From positions 4,402,001 through 4,466,000 of the forward strand of contig CP099652.1 of NCBI GenBank assembly GCA_024123955.1: DNA of 64,000 bases, read 5' to 3'. The stretch's first letter is position 1. The number at the start of each line of letters is the position of its first letter. This stretch comes from Oxalobacteraceae bacterium OTU3CINTB1. GTDB lineage: Bacteria; Pseudomonadota; Gammaproteobacteria; Burkholderiales; Burkholderiaceae_D. This document shows positions 34,121 to 43,799 of the stretch, one piece after another. Below the pieces are notes generated by a model. The model was not told where the DNA came from, did not search any database, and worked only from the letters and a program-made list of their open reading frames with translations. The position numbers and the translations under genes were made by a program.

Positions 34121-35554
34121 TTAATCGTCGCGCTTCGGCGTGCGCCCGATGTTCTCATCCATATTGGCCAGATACCACGTCAATCCCGTCATCACCGCCA
34201 CGTGGCGCTTCAACTCCAGCGGATCGACCTTGTCCAGCGTGTCCGCCGGCGTGTGGTGGTAGCTGAAATAGCTGCTGGAATCGACCAGCGGCATGAACAC
34301 CGGCACCCCGGCGCGTTCCAGCGGCCCCGTATCGGCGGCCCCGGTCACATCACGGCGGTCGAACATCGAAGCGCCGATCGGCTCCAGCGATTTTTGCAGC
34401 GGCGCGAAGTACTTCACCACCGAGGGCCGCACGCTGCCGATCACGCCGAACGGACGGCCACCGCCGCTGTCCGACTCGATCGCGGCGAAGTGCCGTTCCA
34501 CCTTGTCCTTGTTGGCCTCGAAGTAGCCCTTGCCACCACGGGTGCCGTTTTCCTCGTTCATCCAGGCGATCACGCGGATCGTGCGGCGCGGCTTCAGGTT
34601 CAGCTTTTTCAGCGTGTCGATCACCGCCATCGCGGCGGCGACGCCGGTGCCGTCGTCATGGGCGCCGGTGGCCAGGTCCCACGAATCGAGGTGGCCAGAG
34701 ACGATCACCACCTCGTCGGCCTTGTCGCTGCCCGGCAGGTCGGCGATGACGTTGTAGCTGTCGGCATCCGGCAGATTCTGCGGCGTCAACGTCAAGTGCA
34801 TCTTGACTGGACCGCGCGCCGACAAGCGCGTTATCAGCATCGCGTCTTCGGCCGTGACGGCGGCCGCCGGAATGCGCGCGCCGTCCACCAGGCCGGTGAC
34901 GCCGGTGTGCGGAATGCGGTAGTCGGCGCCGCCGACAGAACGCACCAGCGCGGCCGCCGCGCCCATCTCCGCCGCCACCTTGGGACCGTTGACGCGGAAG
35001 TTGGAGCCGCGCCCGTAGGCCTGACCGGCGTGTCCACGCTCGGCCATCTCCTGGTCGAAGGCGACGTCGAACAGCACGATGCTGCCCTTGACCTGCGCCG
35101 CGCGCGCCTTCAACTCGTCGAAATCGCGCACCACGATCACCGGCGCGGTCAGGCCGGCGGCGGGGGTGGCGCCCGATCCGCCCAGCGCCGTCAGCACCAC
35201 CTTCTGCGTGACGCCGGCCGGACGCCCGGTGTAATCGACCAGCTCCGCCGTCTCCGCGCCGCGCACCCAATGCGGTACCTTGACCGGCTGCAGCGTCACC
35301 TTGGCGCCGATCTTGCGCATCGCCTCGGCCACCTGCTCGACGGCCGCCGCCGCGCCGGCGGAACCGGACAGGCGCGGGCCCACCAGATCGGTCAGGTCGG
35401 CCAGGCGCGCATAGGCCCAATCCTCCTTCATCGCGCTGTCGCGGATCTGAGCCAGGGTCGCGGGGTCGTTGGCGGGGGCGGCGATGGCGCCGGCGCTCAA
35501 CATGCAGCCGGCAAGGATGGTCAGGGACAGTTTGAACGGAAAGGCGGATTTCAT
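34121..35554 (-). CDS. M28-family zinc aminopeptidase/carboxypeptidase
   Basis: A 477-residue exported peptidase. The signal peptide ends near residue 26 (AGAIAAPA). A PA-type insert (about 125-245, VIVVRDFDELKARA) precedes the catalytic domain with metal ligands in SGHLDSWDLATGAHDDGTG, WMNEENGTRGG and AIESDSGGG, and a final histidine near YFSYHHTPADT. It resembles plasma glutamate carboxypeptidase-like enzymes of the M28 family. It converges with the persulfide dioxygenase-like gene. Confidence 0.92.
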   Translation of the reverse strand: MKSAFPFKLSLTILAGCMLSAGAIAAPANDPATLAQIRDSAMKEDWAYARLADLTDLVGPRLSGSAGAAAAVEQVAEAMRKIGAKVTLQPVKVPHWVRGAETAELVDYTGRPAGVTQKVVLTALGGSGATPAAGLTAPVIVVRDFDELKARAAQVKGSIVLFDVAFDQEMAERGHAGQAYGRGSNFRVNGPKVAAEMGAAAALVRSVGGADYRIPHTGVTGLVDGARIPAAAVTAEDAMLITRLSARGPVKMHLTLTPQNLPDADSYNVIADLPGSDKADEVVIVSGHLDSWDLATGAHDDGTGVAAAMAVIDTLKKLNLKPRRTIRVIAWMNEENGTRGGKGYFEANKDKVERHFAAIESDSGGGRPFGVIGSVRPSVVKYFAPLQKSLEPIGASMFDRRDVTGAADTGPLERAGVPVFMPLVDSSSYFSYHHTPADTLDKVDPLELKRHVAVMTGLTWYLANMDENIGRTPKRDD

Positions 35555-35687
35555 GCGGGTCCTGTATAAGAGTGAGTGAATTGCAAGAACGAATCAGACG
35601 ATAACCGATCGTGGCGCGCTTGTCATCCATATTGATTTGTCATCGACGCTGCACTACCATGTACCCTCACACCTCCAGAAAGCGCCT

Positions 35688-36224
35688 ATGCTCAAGGGTC
35701 GAATTTGCACGGTGCGCCACCTGGTCAGCACCGATCTGAACACCTTCATCGCGCTGGTCAACGACCTGCCCTCGCGCGGCGACCATTTCTCGCTGCATTT
35801 CAAATCGCCCGAGACGCTGCGCAAGGAGTTCATGCAGAACAGCTTCGTCACCGACGACAGCGAACTGTTTGTCATCGAGGACAGCCTGCATCACATCGTC
35901 GGCGTCATCACGCACTTCAAAAGCCGCACGCCGGTCACGCGGGAAATCGGCTACCGCCTGTTCGACGCCAAGCTGTCCGGGCGCGGTTATGTCACCGAGG
36001 CGTGCGGGCTGCTGATCGATTATCTGTTCAACGTCCACCAGTACCACCGGCTCGAGCTGCTCTCCACGCCGGAGAACGTGGCCTCGATCCGGGTCGCGCA
36101 AAAATGCGGCTTCACCGCCGAAGGCATGATGCGCCAGAGCTTCTTCATCAACGGCCGCTATCAAGACGTGCAGATATTCAGCCTGTTGCGGCCCGAGTGG
36201 GAAGCGCGGCGCCTTGAAGGTTAG
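35688..36224 (+). CDS. GNAT N-acetyltransferase (RimJ/SpeG-like)
   Basis: A 178-residue protein from ATG 35688. It shows the Acetyltransf_3 layout: LVSTDLNTFIALVND at the start, IGYRLFDAKLSGRGYVTEA with the acetyl-CoA loop, then LLSTPENVASIRVAQKCGFTAEGMMRQ. The substrate cannot be told from sequence. An in-frame TTG at 35637 is a less likely start. Confidence 0.85.
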   Translation: MLKGRICTVRHLVSTDLNTFIALVNDLPSRGDHFSLHFKSPETLRKEFMQNSFVTDDSELFVIEDSLHHIVGVITHFKSRTPVTREIGYRLFDAKLSGRGYVTEACGLLIDYLFNVHQYHRLELLSTPENVASIRVAQKCGFTAEGMMRQSFFINGRYQDVQIFSLLRPEWEARRLEG

Positions 36225-36366
36225 CGTTTAAATGTTACAAGCCATTACCAAAACGCCCCCTTTGTAAGGATGTGTATAACAAATAGCGGTTTTTTCCCGG
36301 ACGTTTATAGTGAGATCACTGGCTAACGAATCATTCCGATCCGGAGCCGCAGCAAGGGGAATCACC

Positions 36367-36816
36367 ATGTTGAGTAAAAAATTTATGGCTGTAGCGTTGG
36401 TGGCCGCAGCGACAGTGTCATCGTCGGTCTACGCAAGCGACCGTGGGTTCAACACGGTGGCCGGTGCTGTGGTGGGAGCGGCCATCGGCAACAGCGCGGG
36501 CGGCCGTGACGGCGCCATCGTCGGCGGCCTGGTTGGCGCGGCGGTCGGCAACAGCATCAGCTCGGGCGACCGTCATCGCGGCTACCGCGATGATCGCGGC
36601 GGCCGTTACGTCGAAACGCGCGTGTATTCGCAGCCAGCGCCGGTCTACTACGAGCCGGCCCCGGTGTACTACGCGCCGCCACCGCGCTACTACGCGCCGC
36701 CGCCACGGGTGGTGTATGTGGAACCGGCCCGCCCGTACTACCGCGAATCGCGCCGAGACTACTACTACGGCGACCGCTACGACCGTGGCCACCGCCATGA
36801 CCGCTACGACCGTTAA
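36367..36816 (+). CDS. Glycine-zipper, Tyr/Pro-rich envelope protein
   Basis: A 149-residue exported protein (signal peptide about 1-23, SSVYASDRG), with AAGGGG before the start. A glycine-zipper hairpin (about 28-60, AGAVVGAAIGNSAGG and GGLVGAAVGNSISS) can insert in a membrane. The second half has YYEPAPVYYAPPP repeats and an Arg/Tyr/Asp-rich tail. A clear terminator follows, so it is a single-gene unit. Confidence 0.82.
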   Translation: MLSKKFMAVALVAAATVSSSVYASDRGFNTVAGAVVGAAIGNSAGGRDGAIVGGLVGAAVGNSISSGDRHRGYRDDRGGRYVETRVYSQPAPVYYEPAPVYYAPPPRYYAPPPRVVYVEPARPYYRESRRDYYYGDRYDRGHRHDRYDR

Positions 36817-36833
36817 TTCGTAGCCAATATAGA

Positions 36834-36861
36834 AAGCCTGTCGCCCGACAGGCTTTTTTTT
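36834..36861 (+). terminator. Intrinsic terminator after the glycine-zipper gene
   Basis: Arms AAGCCTGTC and GACAGGCTT with a four-base loop, followed by eight T residues. It isolates the following kinase operon from upstream transcription. Confidence 0.92.
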
Positions 36862-36921
36862 GCCTTTGTTTTTCGTCTCCCTCCGCTAGCCAACCGTAAC
36901 GGCTGGCGCCGAGGGGAAATC

Positions 36922-37959
36922 ATGACGACAACAGACGCAATCATCGCTTTGGAACTGGGACACTACCGCTTGCGCGAGCAGATCGGCGGTTCCGCCTACG
37001 GCATCATCTGGCGCGCCAGTGGTCCTGGCCCCACCGGCGACGTGGCGATCAAGTTGATCAACCGGGAGCAGATGGCGCGCGCCCTGCCCGCCCAGCGCGA
37101 CCGCTGGGTGGACTGCGCGAACAACGAGATCGCGTTCCTGCAGTCGCTGGAGCCCTGGGACGAGCGCCATATCGTGCGCTTACTCGATAGCGGCTGGCAT
37201 GAAGGCTTGCCGGTGCTCGCGCTGGAGTTGATGACGACGGATCTGGGCCAGCACATGGCCGCCCTCAAGAGCGCCGAAGACACCGTGCCGCTGCCCATGG
37301 CGCTCGGCTGGATCGCCCAAATCAATCAGGCGCTGGCCAAGGTGCACCAATATGGCTGGCGTTATCTCGACCTGAAACCGGCCAACGTCCTGCTGGACCG
37401 GCATCTGCACACGGTCAAGCTGGCCGATTTCGGCACCAATCGCCATCTCGGCAGCCTGCAAGCCCACTCGTATGCCGGCACCGCCAACTGGCAGGCGCCG
37501 GAACAGTTTTTCCCTGCCGATGGCGGCGGCTATGCGACCGGTCCGCGCAGCGATTATTTTTCGCTGGGCGCGATGTTTTACTTCATGGTCACCGGCGGCC
37601 TACCGTTGCGCTTTTGCGCCGACTGCGGCCAGGCCTACCGCGAACACCACACCGCCGGCGCCGACCTGCTGCGCCAGATGCACGGCGGCGCGATTCCGGG
37701 CGCCCTGCTGCCAGAGGAGGAGGCGCGCTTCGCCCTCGCCATACCGGTTGAGGCACGCGATCCGGCGCTGGAGCTGTTACGCGCCCTGCTGAACATCGAT
37801 CCGGCCAAACGGCCGCGCCATGCGATCCAGATCAGCCGCATGCTCAACGCGATCCAGGGCGTGAAGCCAGCGCGGGGCGCCTTCAATCCGGCGGATCCGA
37901 TTCATGCCATGCGTCGTCCCAGCGCCAGCAACGGCTGGCGCCATATCCAGGGGGCATGA
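36922..37959 (+). CDS. Hanks-type Ser/Thr protein kinase, first gene of the SEDS arm
   Basis: A 345-residue cytoplasmic kinase without a membrane segment. The glycine loop (IGGSAYGIIW), catalytic Lys (VAIKLIN), catalytic loop (YLDLKPANVLLD), DFG (ADFGTNRHLG) and APE (WQAPEQF) are all present. The usual HRD is YLD, so it is a non-RD kinase. An unusual CADCGQAY pair of cysteines sits near residue 234. It overlaps the SEDS gene by four bases. By analogy with PknA/PknB loci it may phosphorylate the cluster's FHA or cell-wall proteins. Confidence 0.9.
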   Translation: MTTTDAIIALELGHYRLREQIGGSAYGIIWRASGPGPTGDVAIKLINREQMARALPAQRDRWVDCANNEIAFLQSLEPWDERHIVRLLDSGWHEGLPVLALELMTTDLGQHMAALKSAEDTVPLPMALGWIAQINQALAKVHQYGWRYLDLKPANVLLDRHLHTVKLADFGTNRHLGSLQAHSYAGTANWQAPEQFFPADGGGYATGPRSDYFSLGAMFYFMVTGGLPLRFCADCGQAYREHHTAGADLLRQMHGGAIPGALLPEEEARFALAIPVEARDPALELLRALLNIDPAKRPRHAIQISRMLNAIQGVKPARGAFNPADPIHAMRRPSASNGWRHIQGA

Positions 37960-40436
37960 TGGCGACTCCACTGCGTTTGCACAAGGCCCCGGCACGCGGG
38001 ACGCCAGGCGCGAGATCGCCGCTGTTACGGCTGCCCGGTTGGCCCTCCGGCAGGATCCTCGCCGATGCCGCCGCATGGCTGGCACGCTTCGCCGCGCAAA
38101 ACGTGGGCCTGGCCGCCACCCTCGCCCTGCTGGCCGCCCTTTTCGGCTTGCAGGCGCTGGCCCTTCTGCGCGCGCCCGCAAGCTGGCTGCCGGCTGCCAT
38201 CGGCATCACATTGACACCCGGAGCGACCATCACGCTGGGCCAACGTGAACTGGCCGCGCCGCAGACCGACCGCAGCCACCTGTCGCTACGCCGCGATCCA
38301 CAGGACGGCTGGATGCTGCGCAATATCAGCCCGTCCAAGCAGGTGATCCTGCTGCGCGACAGCGGCGAGCAGCGCATGGGCAGCGTGGCGCTGCGCGCGC
38401 GGCAAAGCTTCCAGATCGACGGTGCCGTCTTCAACGTCTCCGCTTCGGAGGCGGACACCATCGTCTTTACCCGCGACGGCCATGAATGGCGCTACGACGG
38501 CGCCGTGTTATACCGCGACGGCCACGCGCAATCCAGCTGCCCCGACGCGCGCCTGTCCGGGCAAGCGCTGTCGCTATGGAACCGCGCCATGCCGATGATG
38601 CTCACCATCGCCCGTCCGCTGTCCTTCGGTGGCAATCTGCATTGCGGCAATCGCCTTGGACTGGCGCAGACCACGCCCGGCGCAGCGCAACTGGCAAAGA
38701 CCAACGGGCGGCTGGAGCTATCGGCCGGCAATCCCGATGGCGACCGCGCCTCGGTACTGGTGCGCAGCAACGGCGTGCAGACCGATTTGCGTCGCCAGGA
38801 GTTGTCGCTGGCCGGGGTCAACGCGATGATCGTCGGCCACACACGTTTTCAGCTTGCGCCAGCAGGCGACCAGCTCATATTGACGCCAAGCCGTCATGTC
38901 AGCCTGTTCAGCGTGCCGGATCTGAAACTGCCGGACAACGTCAATTGGCAGTGGCAACAGCGTTCGCTGTGGAATAGCGGCCATGCCAACGCCCTGTGGT
39001 TCGCCATCGCCGGCTGCCTGGCCTGCGTCGCCATCGGCGCGGTGTGCGCGGTGTCGCCGGCCAGCTTGTGGATGCGCCGCGCCGCGGCTGGCGCCAAGCT
39101 GCTGGGCGCGACGATCGTGCTGATTGCCGGCATCGTCGCCTTGATTTCGCAACGCGCGGGACTTTCGCCCAGCGCCACGTTATCGATGCTGCTCGGCGCC
39201 TGCGCGCTGCTGCTTTGGCTGGCCTTCCCCGGCCGTCTCACGCTGTTGACCGCCGCCGGCGTCGTGCTGCTGGCCACCGGCTTGCTGGCGCAGTTGGAAC
39301 TCGGCCTGGGCGCGCCGCAAACCTCGTGGCTGCGCTACTACCAGAAAAGCGCCGCCATGCTGGCGATCGGCGCCGGCCTTGGCGGCATGCTGCGCCTGTG
39401 GGCGCAGTATCAGGCGGCGCGTGCCGCGCATCTGCAACAGCGCACCATCGAATGGATACTGGCGGTGTTCGCCATCGTCGCGCTGGCGGCGCTGGCCGCG
39501 CAGGTGTTGTGGGGCGACGAAACCGGCGTCTTCGACCTGCAACCGGTGGAACTGGCCAAGCTTGCCCTGACCGCGCTGACCGCGCACTGCCTGGCGCTGC
39601 GCTTCGGCTGGCATAGCGAGACGCGTCATCCCGCCGACCACCGCGCCCGCTGGCTGCAACTGATCGCGCCGGCCCTGCTCTTCATCGCGCTACTCGGCCT
39701 GTCGCTGGTGCAGATCGACGACTTCTCGCCGTTGATACTACTGCTGGTGTGGAGCACCGCCATGGCCTTCGCCTACGCGCTCGCGGCCGGCCATCGCCTG
39801 CTGACGATCGCGCTGATCGTTTTAGCGTTGATCGCCGTGGGGGCGGTAGTTTATCTGCGCCTGGCCGGAACGGACGATTTGATACGCTGGGGCTTCTACG
39901 CCGATCGCTTCCTGGTCTGGCTCAATCCCGCCGAGCATCCGCACACCGGCCAGCAGCTGCTGCTCGGCGCCCGCGCCATCGGCGAGGGCGGGTGGCTGGG
40001 GGCGGACCACTGGCTAGGCCTGCGCGCGCTCGGTCAATCGGCCGGCGGCGTGGTGCAGATCCCCGCCGTGCAGGACGACTTCGCGGCCACCTTTTTCATC
40101 AACCGCCACGGCCTGGCCGGCGCGCTGCTGCTCTGGGGCGTGCAGGCGGCCTTCCTGACCGGGATCGTGCTCACCGCGCTGCGCGCCCACCACGCCGGCG
40201 CCACGGCGCGCAACTTCCGCCAGGCCTGGTCCGGCCGCTTCCGCTATTTCGCATTGTGCGGCGGCGGCGCCTTCGTGCTCGGTCACTTCCTGCTGTCGTG
40301 GGGCACCAACCTGGCGATCTTCCCGATCATGGGGCAGCCGATGAGTTTTCTGTCCGCCGGCGGCAGCCATCTGCTGTTTTTCCTCTGCCCCCTGCTAGCG
40401 TTTAGTGCCATCAGCGCGCAATCTTTAGGAGACTGA
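37956..40436 (+). CDS. SEDS (FtsW/RodA-family) protein with large N-terminal extension
   Basis: 826 residues, about twice a normal FtsW. One membrane helix near 48-72 is followed by a soluble block of about 270 residues (75-345) with FHA-like strands (ITLGQRELAAPQTDRSHLSL, then WMLRNISPSKQVILL). About ten membrane helices follow. SEDS motifs are clear: FDLQPVELAKLALT, DDFSPLILLLVW, RFLVWLNPAEHPHTGQQ, AIGEGGWLG, AVQDDFAATFFINRHG and GQPMSFLSAGGSHLLF. SEDS proteins polymerise peptidoglycan glycan strands with a class B penicillin-binding protein; such a protein is encoded at 58177-61497. The ATG overlaps the kinase stop. A second ATG three bases on is possible. Confidence 0.9.
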   Translation: MMATPLRLHKAPARGTPGARSPLLRLPGWPSGRILADAAAWLARFAAQNVGLAATLALLAALFGLQALALLRAPASWLPAAIGITLTPGATITLGQRELAAPQTDRSHLSLRRDPQDGWMLRNISPSKQVILLRDSGEQRMGSVALRARQSFQIDGAVFNVSASEADTIVFTRDGHEWRYDGAVLYRDGHAQSSCPDARLSGQALSLWNRAMPMMLTIARPLSFGGNLHCGNRLGLAQTTPGAAQLAKTNGRLELSAGNPDGDRASVLVRSNGVQTDLRRQELSLAGVNAMIVGHTRFQLAPAGDQLILTPSRHVSLFSVPDLKLPDNVNWQWQQRSLWNSGHANALWFAIAGCLACVAIGAVCAVSPASLWMRRAAAGAKLLGATIVLIAGIVALISQRAGLSPSATLSMLLGACALLLWLAFPGRLTLLTAAGVVLLATGLLAQLELGLGAPQTSWLRYYQKSAAMLAIGAGLGGMLRLWAQYQAARAAHLQQRTIEWILAVFAIVALAALAAQVLWGDETGVFDLQPVELAKLALTALTAHCLALRFGWHSETRHPADHRARWLQLIAPALLFIALLGLSLVQIDDFSPLILLLVWSTAMAFAYALAAGHRLLTIALIVLALIAVGAVVYLRLAGTDDLIRWGFYADRFLVWLNPAEHPHTGQQLLLGARAIGEGGWLGADHWLGLRALGQSAGGVVQIPAVQDDFAATFFINRHGLAGALLLWGVQAAFLTGIVLTALRAHHAGATARNFRQAWSGRFRYFALCGGGAFVLGHFLLSWGTNLAIFPIMGQPMSFLSAGGSHLLFFLCPLLAFSAISAQSLGD

Positions 40437-40439
40437 ATC

Positions 40440-42038
40440 ATGCCGATCTATGTCCAACACGAAGTCCTGGGCCGTATTCCCGACGTTTTCAACGGCGAGG
40501 CGATCTGGCAGGCTCCCGGTCTGGCGCTGTTTTCGCGCCGTCCACTGCTGCGCGACCTGCTGGAACGCAGCCCGCGCGAGCACAAAGGCCGCGCCGCCAC
40601 CCGCTGCTTCTCCCATGTGACGCTGATGCTGCCGCAGGAAGACGTCGACGACGACTACCACCTCACGCGCGGCGCCCGTGCCCGCGACCTGGCGCAGACC
40701 TTGACGGTATTGCATCAAAAGGACTTCGGCGATCTGCTGGGCGGCGACCAGGTGCGCTACGACGTCGTCGGCACCGAGGCGCTGTCGCCCGGCGAGATCG
40801 AGGTCAAGTTCGGCCATGCCGTGTATTTGCCGGCGGCCGACGAAAAAATCCTTTTCAACGTCAGCGTCTCGCGCGACAGTGCGATCTGGCATCCGGTCTG
40901 CCCGATCTATCCGAACCAGCGCCTGGCGCTGATCGGCGGCGAAGGCGGCGCGGCCAGCGTGACCGCCAGCGGCTGGCCGTTCGGCCCCGAAGGCGCGATC
41001 CTGATCATCAACGACGGTCCCGATGCCGCACCGGTGGTGCAGATGCGCCCCAAGGATGCCTTCGAATGCCGTTTCGATCCGCGCAGCGGCTACCACACCA
41101 TCAAATCCCTGCGCGAGCCGCCGGGCGGCAGTCCGCGTCTAATGCTCAAGATCACCCGCGCCTCGGGCGCACCGGTTGGCATGCAGTCCGCCGCCACCGA
41201 GGACATCTGCATCAATCCTGCGCCCATGCAGGCGCCGGCGCCTGCCGGCCACGCCACCCCGGCCACGCCGGCCAGGCCTGCGGTATGGCAAAGCCGCGCC
41301 GATGGCGCTCCGCTGGAGCTGACCGCCGTACCGGTCAGCCACAAGCCGGTCAACAAGCCGGGAGAGAGCGACGCCACCTACGCGCCGGTCTCCCAGCAAC
41401 GCGTCAGTCTGGTTGCGCTGGCCCTGCCCCGTCTGAGCCGCTACCGCGACACCGGCGCGCAGACGCTGGAACTGCCTTTCGACCGCACGCTGGCCTTGTC
41501 CGCCGACGCGGCGCAGGTGATCAGTTTCGTGGTCGATGCGGCCGACGAACTGTATGCCTGCACCGCCGAAGGTCGCCAGCGCATCAACGCGCCTTCCACG
41601 TTCTCTCCGGTCGACGGGCGCGCGATCCGGCTGCTGCCGGCGGCGCCGGAAATGGCCGACCGCTATCGCGCCCTGCTCTGTCTCGCGCAGCCAGTCGGCG
41701 CGGCGGTGGCCGGCGGCGCGCGCTTTACCTTCGGACGCAACTCGCCGATGCTGTCGGCCCTGCGTTTGCTCGATTCGCCCCGCTTCATCAAGCGCGCCGA
41801 CGGCGTCAACGCCGCCAGCGCCGATCGCATCGGCCTGTCGCGCAACGCTTTCAGCTTTGAAGCGACGTCGGAGGGCTACAAGATCGGCAGACTGACCGCC
41901 ACCCAGGGCCTGTACCATTTGAACGAGAAGATGGAGTTCGTCGCCAGCATCGGCGATACGGGCACGGACGCGCCGTACCTGCTGCCGGCCGGCCATCATC
42001 TCGTGGCAGGCCACTACGTGCTGCGCTTCGACGCCTGA
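40440..42038 (+). CDS. Large FHA-like scaffold protein of the SEDS arm
   Basis: A 532-residue soluble protein starting 3 bp after the SEDS gene (TAGGAGAC ribosome site). The N-terminal third (1-150) is a conserved-looking domain of unknown type. Residues 265-300 are a Pro/Ala linker. The C-terminal part has FHA-like strands (ARFTFGRNSPMLSALRLLDSP, RIGLSRNAFSFEATS, LTATQGLYHL), but the classic Ser-x-x-His is not plain. It may bind phosphorylated partners. The assignment as FHA-like is tentative; its operon membership is firm. Confidence 0.6.
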   Translation: MPIYVQHEVLGRIPDVFNGEAIWQAPGLALFSRRPLLRDLLERSPREHKGRAATRCFSHVTLMLPQEDVDDDYHLTRGARARDLAQTLTVLHQKDFGDLLGGDQVRYDVVGTEALSPGEIEVKFGHAVYLPAADEKILFNVSVSRDSAIWHPVCPIYPNQRLALIGGEGGAASVTASGWPFGPEGAILIINDGPDAAPVVQMRPKDAFECRFDPRSGYHTIKSLREPPGGSPRLMLKITRASGAPVGMQSAATEDICINPAPMQAPAPAGHATPATPARPAVWQSRADGAPLELTAVPVSHKPVNKPGESDATYAPVSQQRVSLVALALPRLSRYRDTGAQTLELPFDRTLALSADAAQVISFVVDAADELYACTAEGRQRINAPSTFSPVDGRAIRLLPAAPEMADRYRALLCLAQPVGAAVAGGARFTFGRNSPMLSALRLLDSPRFIKRADGVNAASADRIGLSRNAFSFEATSEGYKIGRLTATQGLYHLNEKMEFVASIGDTGTDAPYLLPAGHHLVAGHYVLRFDA

Positions 42039-42049
42039 GGGGGCCTGCG

Positions 42050-42532
42050 ATGGAAACGGCAAAACTCTACGCGGTGTGCGCGTTCCCGGCGGGACTGGTG
42101 ATCACACTGTTCCTCGCAGCCTACCTGACGCCCAATCAATGGTGGCGCCGCGCCAACGCGCGCGCGCTGCTGATCATGGTGGTCGGCGCCTGGGGTTTCG
42201 GTAGCCTGATCCTCTACGCGGCCCAAGGTACGCGGCCGGTTGCGGCGGGCACGCTGGACAACAGCGCGAACCAGGCATCGGCAATCGAGTCGTTGCCCGC
42301 GCCCCGGTCGCCGGAACTCATCGCCGGCCGCCCCTTCCAGGTGCACCGCGACCTGAACCTGCGCACGGCCGCAGGGGTGCACGCTGCGCGCCTGATCACC
42401 GTGCCGGTGGGCGCCACCGTCACGCCCACAGGCGCGCGCGAAGGCGACTGGTGGCAGGTCACCGCCAGCGCCAACGGCCATGAACAAACGGGCTGGGTCA
42501 GCAGCTTGTGGCTGCGCCGGGGCGGCGAATGA
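42050..42532 (+). CDS. Membrane-anchored bacterial SH3-domain protein
   Basis: A 160-residue protein with two hydrophobic helices near the N-terminus (about 8-25 and 40-60) and a C-terminal SH3b domain (about 90-155: VHRDLNLRTAAGVHA, ITVPVGATVTPTG, WWQVTASANGHEQTGWVSS). Bacterial SH3 domains commonly bind cell-wall peptides. It starts 11 bp after the FHA-like gene and overlaps the PP2C gene by four bases. Confidence 0.82.
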   Translation: METAKLYAVCAFPAGLVITLFLAAYLTPNQWWRRANARALLIMVVGAWGFGSLILYAAQGTRPVAAGTLDNSANQASAIESLPAPRSPELIAGRPFQVHRDLNLRTAAGVHAARLITVPVGATVTPTGAREGDWWQVTASANGHEQTGWVSSLWLRRGGE

Positions 42533-43662
42533 CGCATCCGCGCAGCGAGCCCTCGTCGCAGTCCACGCACACTTCATCGCCCGCTTCCGCAGGCGCCGGT
42601 TTTTCAGCTAAGCTGTGGCCTTTCGGACTCCGCGCCGCGCCGCCCGCCACGATGACAAGAATCACGGACATGCTGGACTTCGGCCCCGGGCTCGATATCG
42701 CGGCCCGCAGCAGCGCCAGCATCAGCAAACTGCAAGTGCCGGAAAACCAGGACAATCTGCTGGTCGTCGACGCCACCGGACGCGCGGTCTTCCTGCGCGA
42801 CCAAACGGGCCGGTCGGCCATCATCAAGGATTGGCCACAGGGGCATGTACGACTCGCCGTCATGGACGGCATGGGCGGCCACGGTCACGGACGCGAGGCC
42901 GCCGAGGCGGTCGCCGACGGCCTGCTGCGCGTGCCCGCATGCGGCACGCTGGAAGAACTGGGCGCCCACCTGGACCGCCTGCACGACGAACTCCAGCAAC
43001 GCTTCCGCCAACCCGGCGATACCGACAGCTTCCGCCGTCCCGGCACCACGCTCACACTCGTGGAAATCGCGCCCGGCCAGGCGCCGATGCTGTATCACGT
43101 CGGCGATTCGCGGCTATACGAGATCACCGCGCAAGCCGTCCTGCCGCTGACGGTGGACCATGTGCCGGCCACCTGCTTCGCGATGCACGGGTTGCTGGGC
43201 GAGGAAGAATGGTGGCAGCAGGTGCACGGGGAGCACCGGCCGCAAATCTCCCAGGCCTACATCCTCGGCAACGCCTTCGCCAATCCGCAGGTTCTGGAGG
43301 ACGGTCTGCTGCCGCTGGACGCGGCCAACCTGCCGCCGTTCCTGCGGCACCTGTCCGACCGCCGCGCGGTGACGGTCCGCGCCGACGCCACCTATTTACT
43401 GGCCAGCGACGGCTTCTGGTCATGCGGCCGCCCGCTGCCCTGGACAGCGCGCTGGCCGGCGCTGATGGTGCGGCCCGGCCACTCCGCCGGCGCGGCGCTC
43501 GACGCGTTGTTCAATGATTATGCCGACCATCCGCCGGCCAACCTCCACATCGACAACGTCACCGCCATCGTGATGCGATTTGCACAAGCCGCGCCGGCGC
43601 GGGAGACCCGCAATCTTGACGAAACGGCACTACCGGCAGCATCAATCCCACCGCAGTTTTGA
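42529..43662 (+). CDS. PP2C-family Ser/Thr phosphatase
   Basis: A 377-residue protein. ATG 42529 overlaps the preceding stop as ATGA. After a low-complexity N-terminus (1-50) the PP2C motifs follow in order: ENQDNLLV, AVMDGMGGHGHGREAAEA, GTTLTLVEI, YHVGDSRLYEI, LASDGFWS and HIDNVTAIVM. All metal-binding aspartates are present. No membrane segment is seen. It is the expected partner that reverses the action of the cluster's kinases, like PstP in actinobacteria or PppA in type VI secretion loci. Confidence 0.92.
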   Translation: MTHPRSEPSSQSTHTSSPASAGAGFSAKLWPFGLRAAPPATMTRITDMLDFGPGLDIAARSSASISKLQVPENQDNLLVVDATGRAVFLRDQTGRSAIIKDWPQGHVRLAVMDGMGGHGHGREAAEAVADGLLRVPACGTLEELGAHLDRLHDELQQRFRQPGDTDSFRRPGTTLTLVEIAPGQAPMLYHVGDSRLYEITAQAVLPLTVDHVPATCFAMHGLLGEEEWWQQVHGEHRPQISQAYILGNAFANPQVLEDGLLPLDAANLPPFLRHLSDRRAVTVRADATYLLASDGFWSCGRPLPWTARWPALMVRPGHSAGAALDALFNDYADHPPANLHIDNVTAIVMRFAQAAPARETRNLDETALPAASIPPQF

Positions 43663-43799
43663 GCCTTGACGAGGGGAAGTGTTGCGTCTTGATCGCCGCA
43701 TGTGCCTTGGGGCAAAAATATGCCGATCAGATGCGCGTTTAATTGCCAAGGACAGCGTAAACCGCATAAACTGACAGGTATTCCATCGGTCGGTACGCC

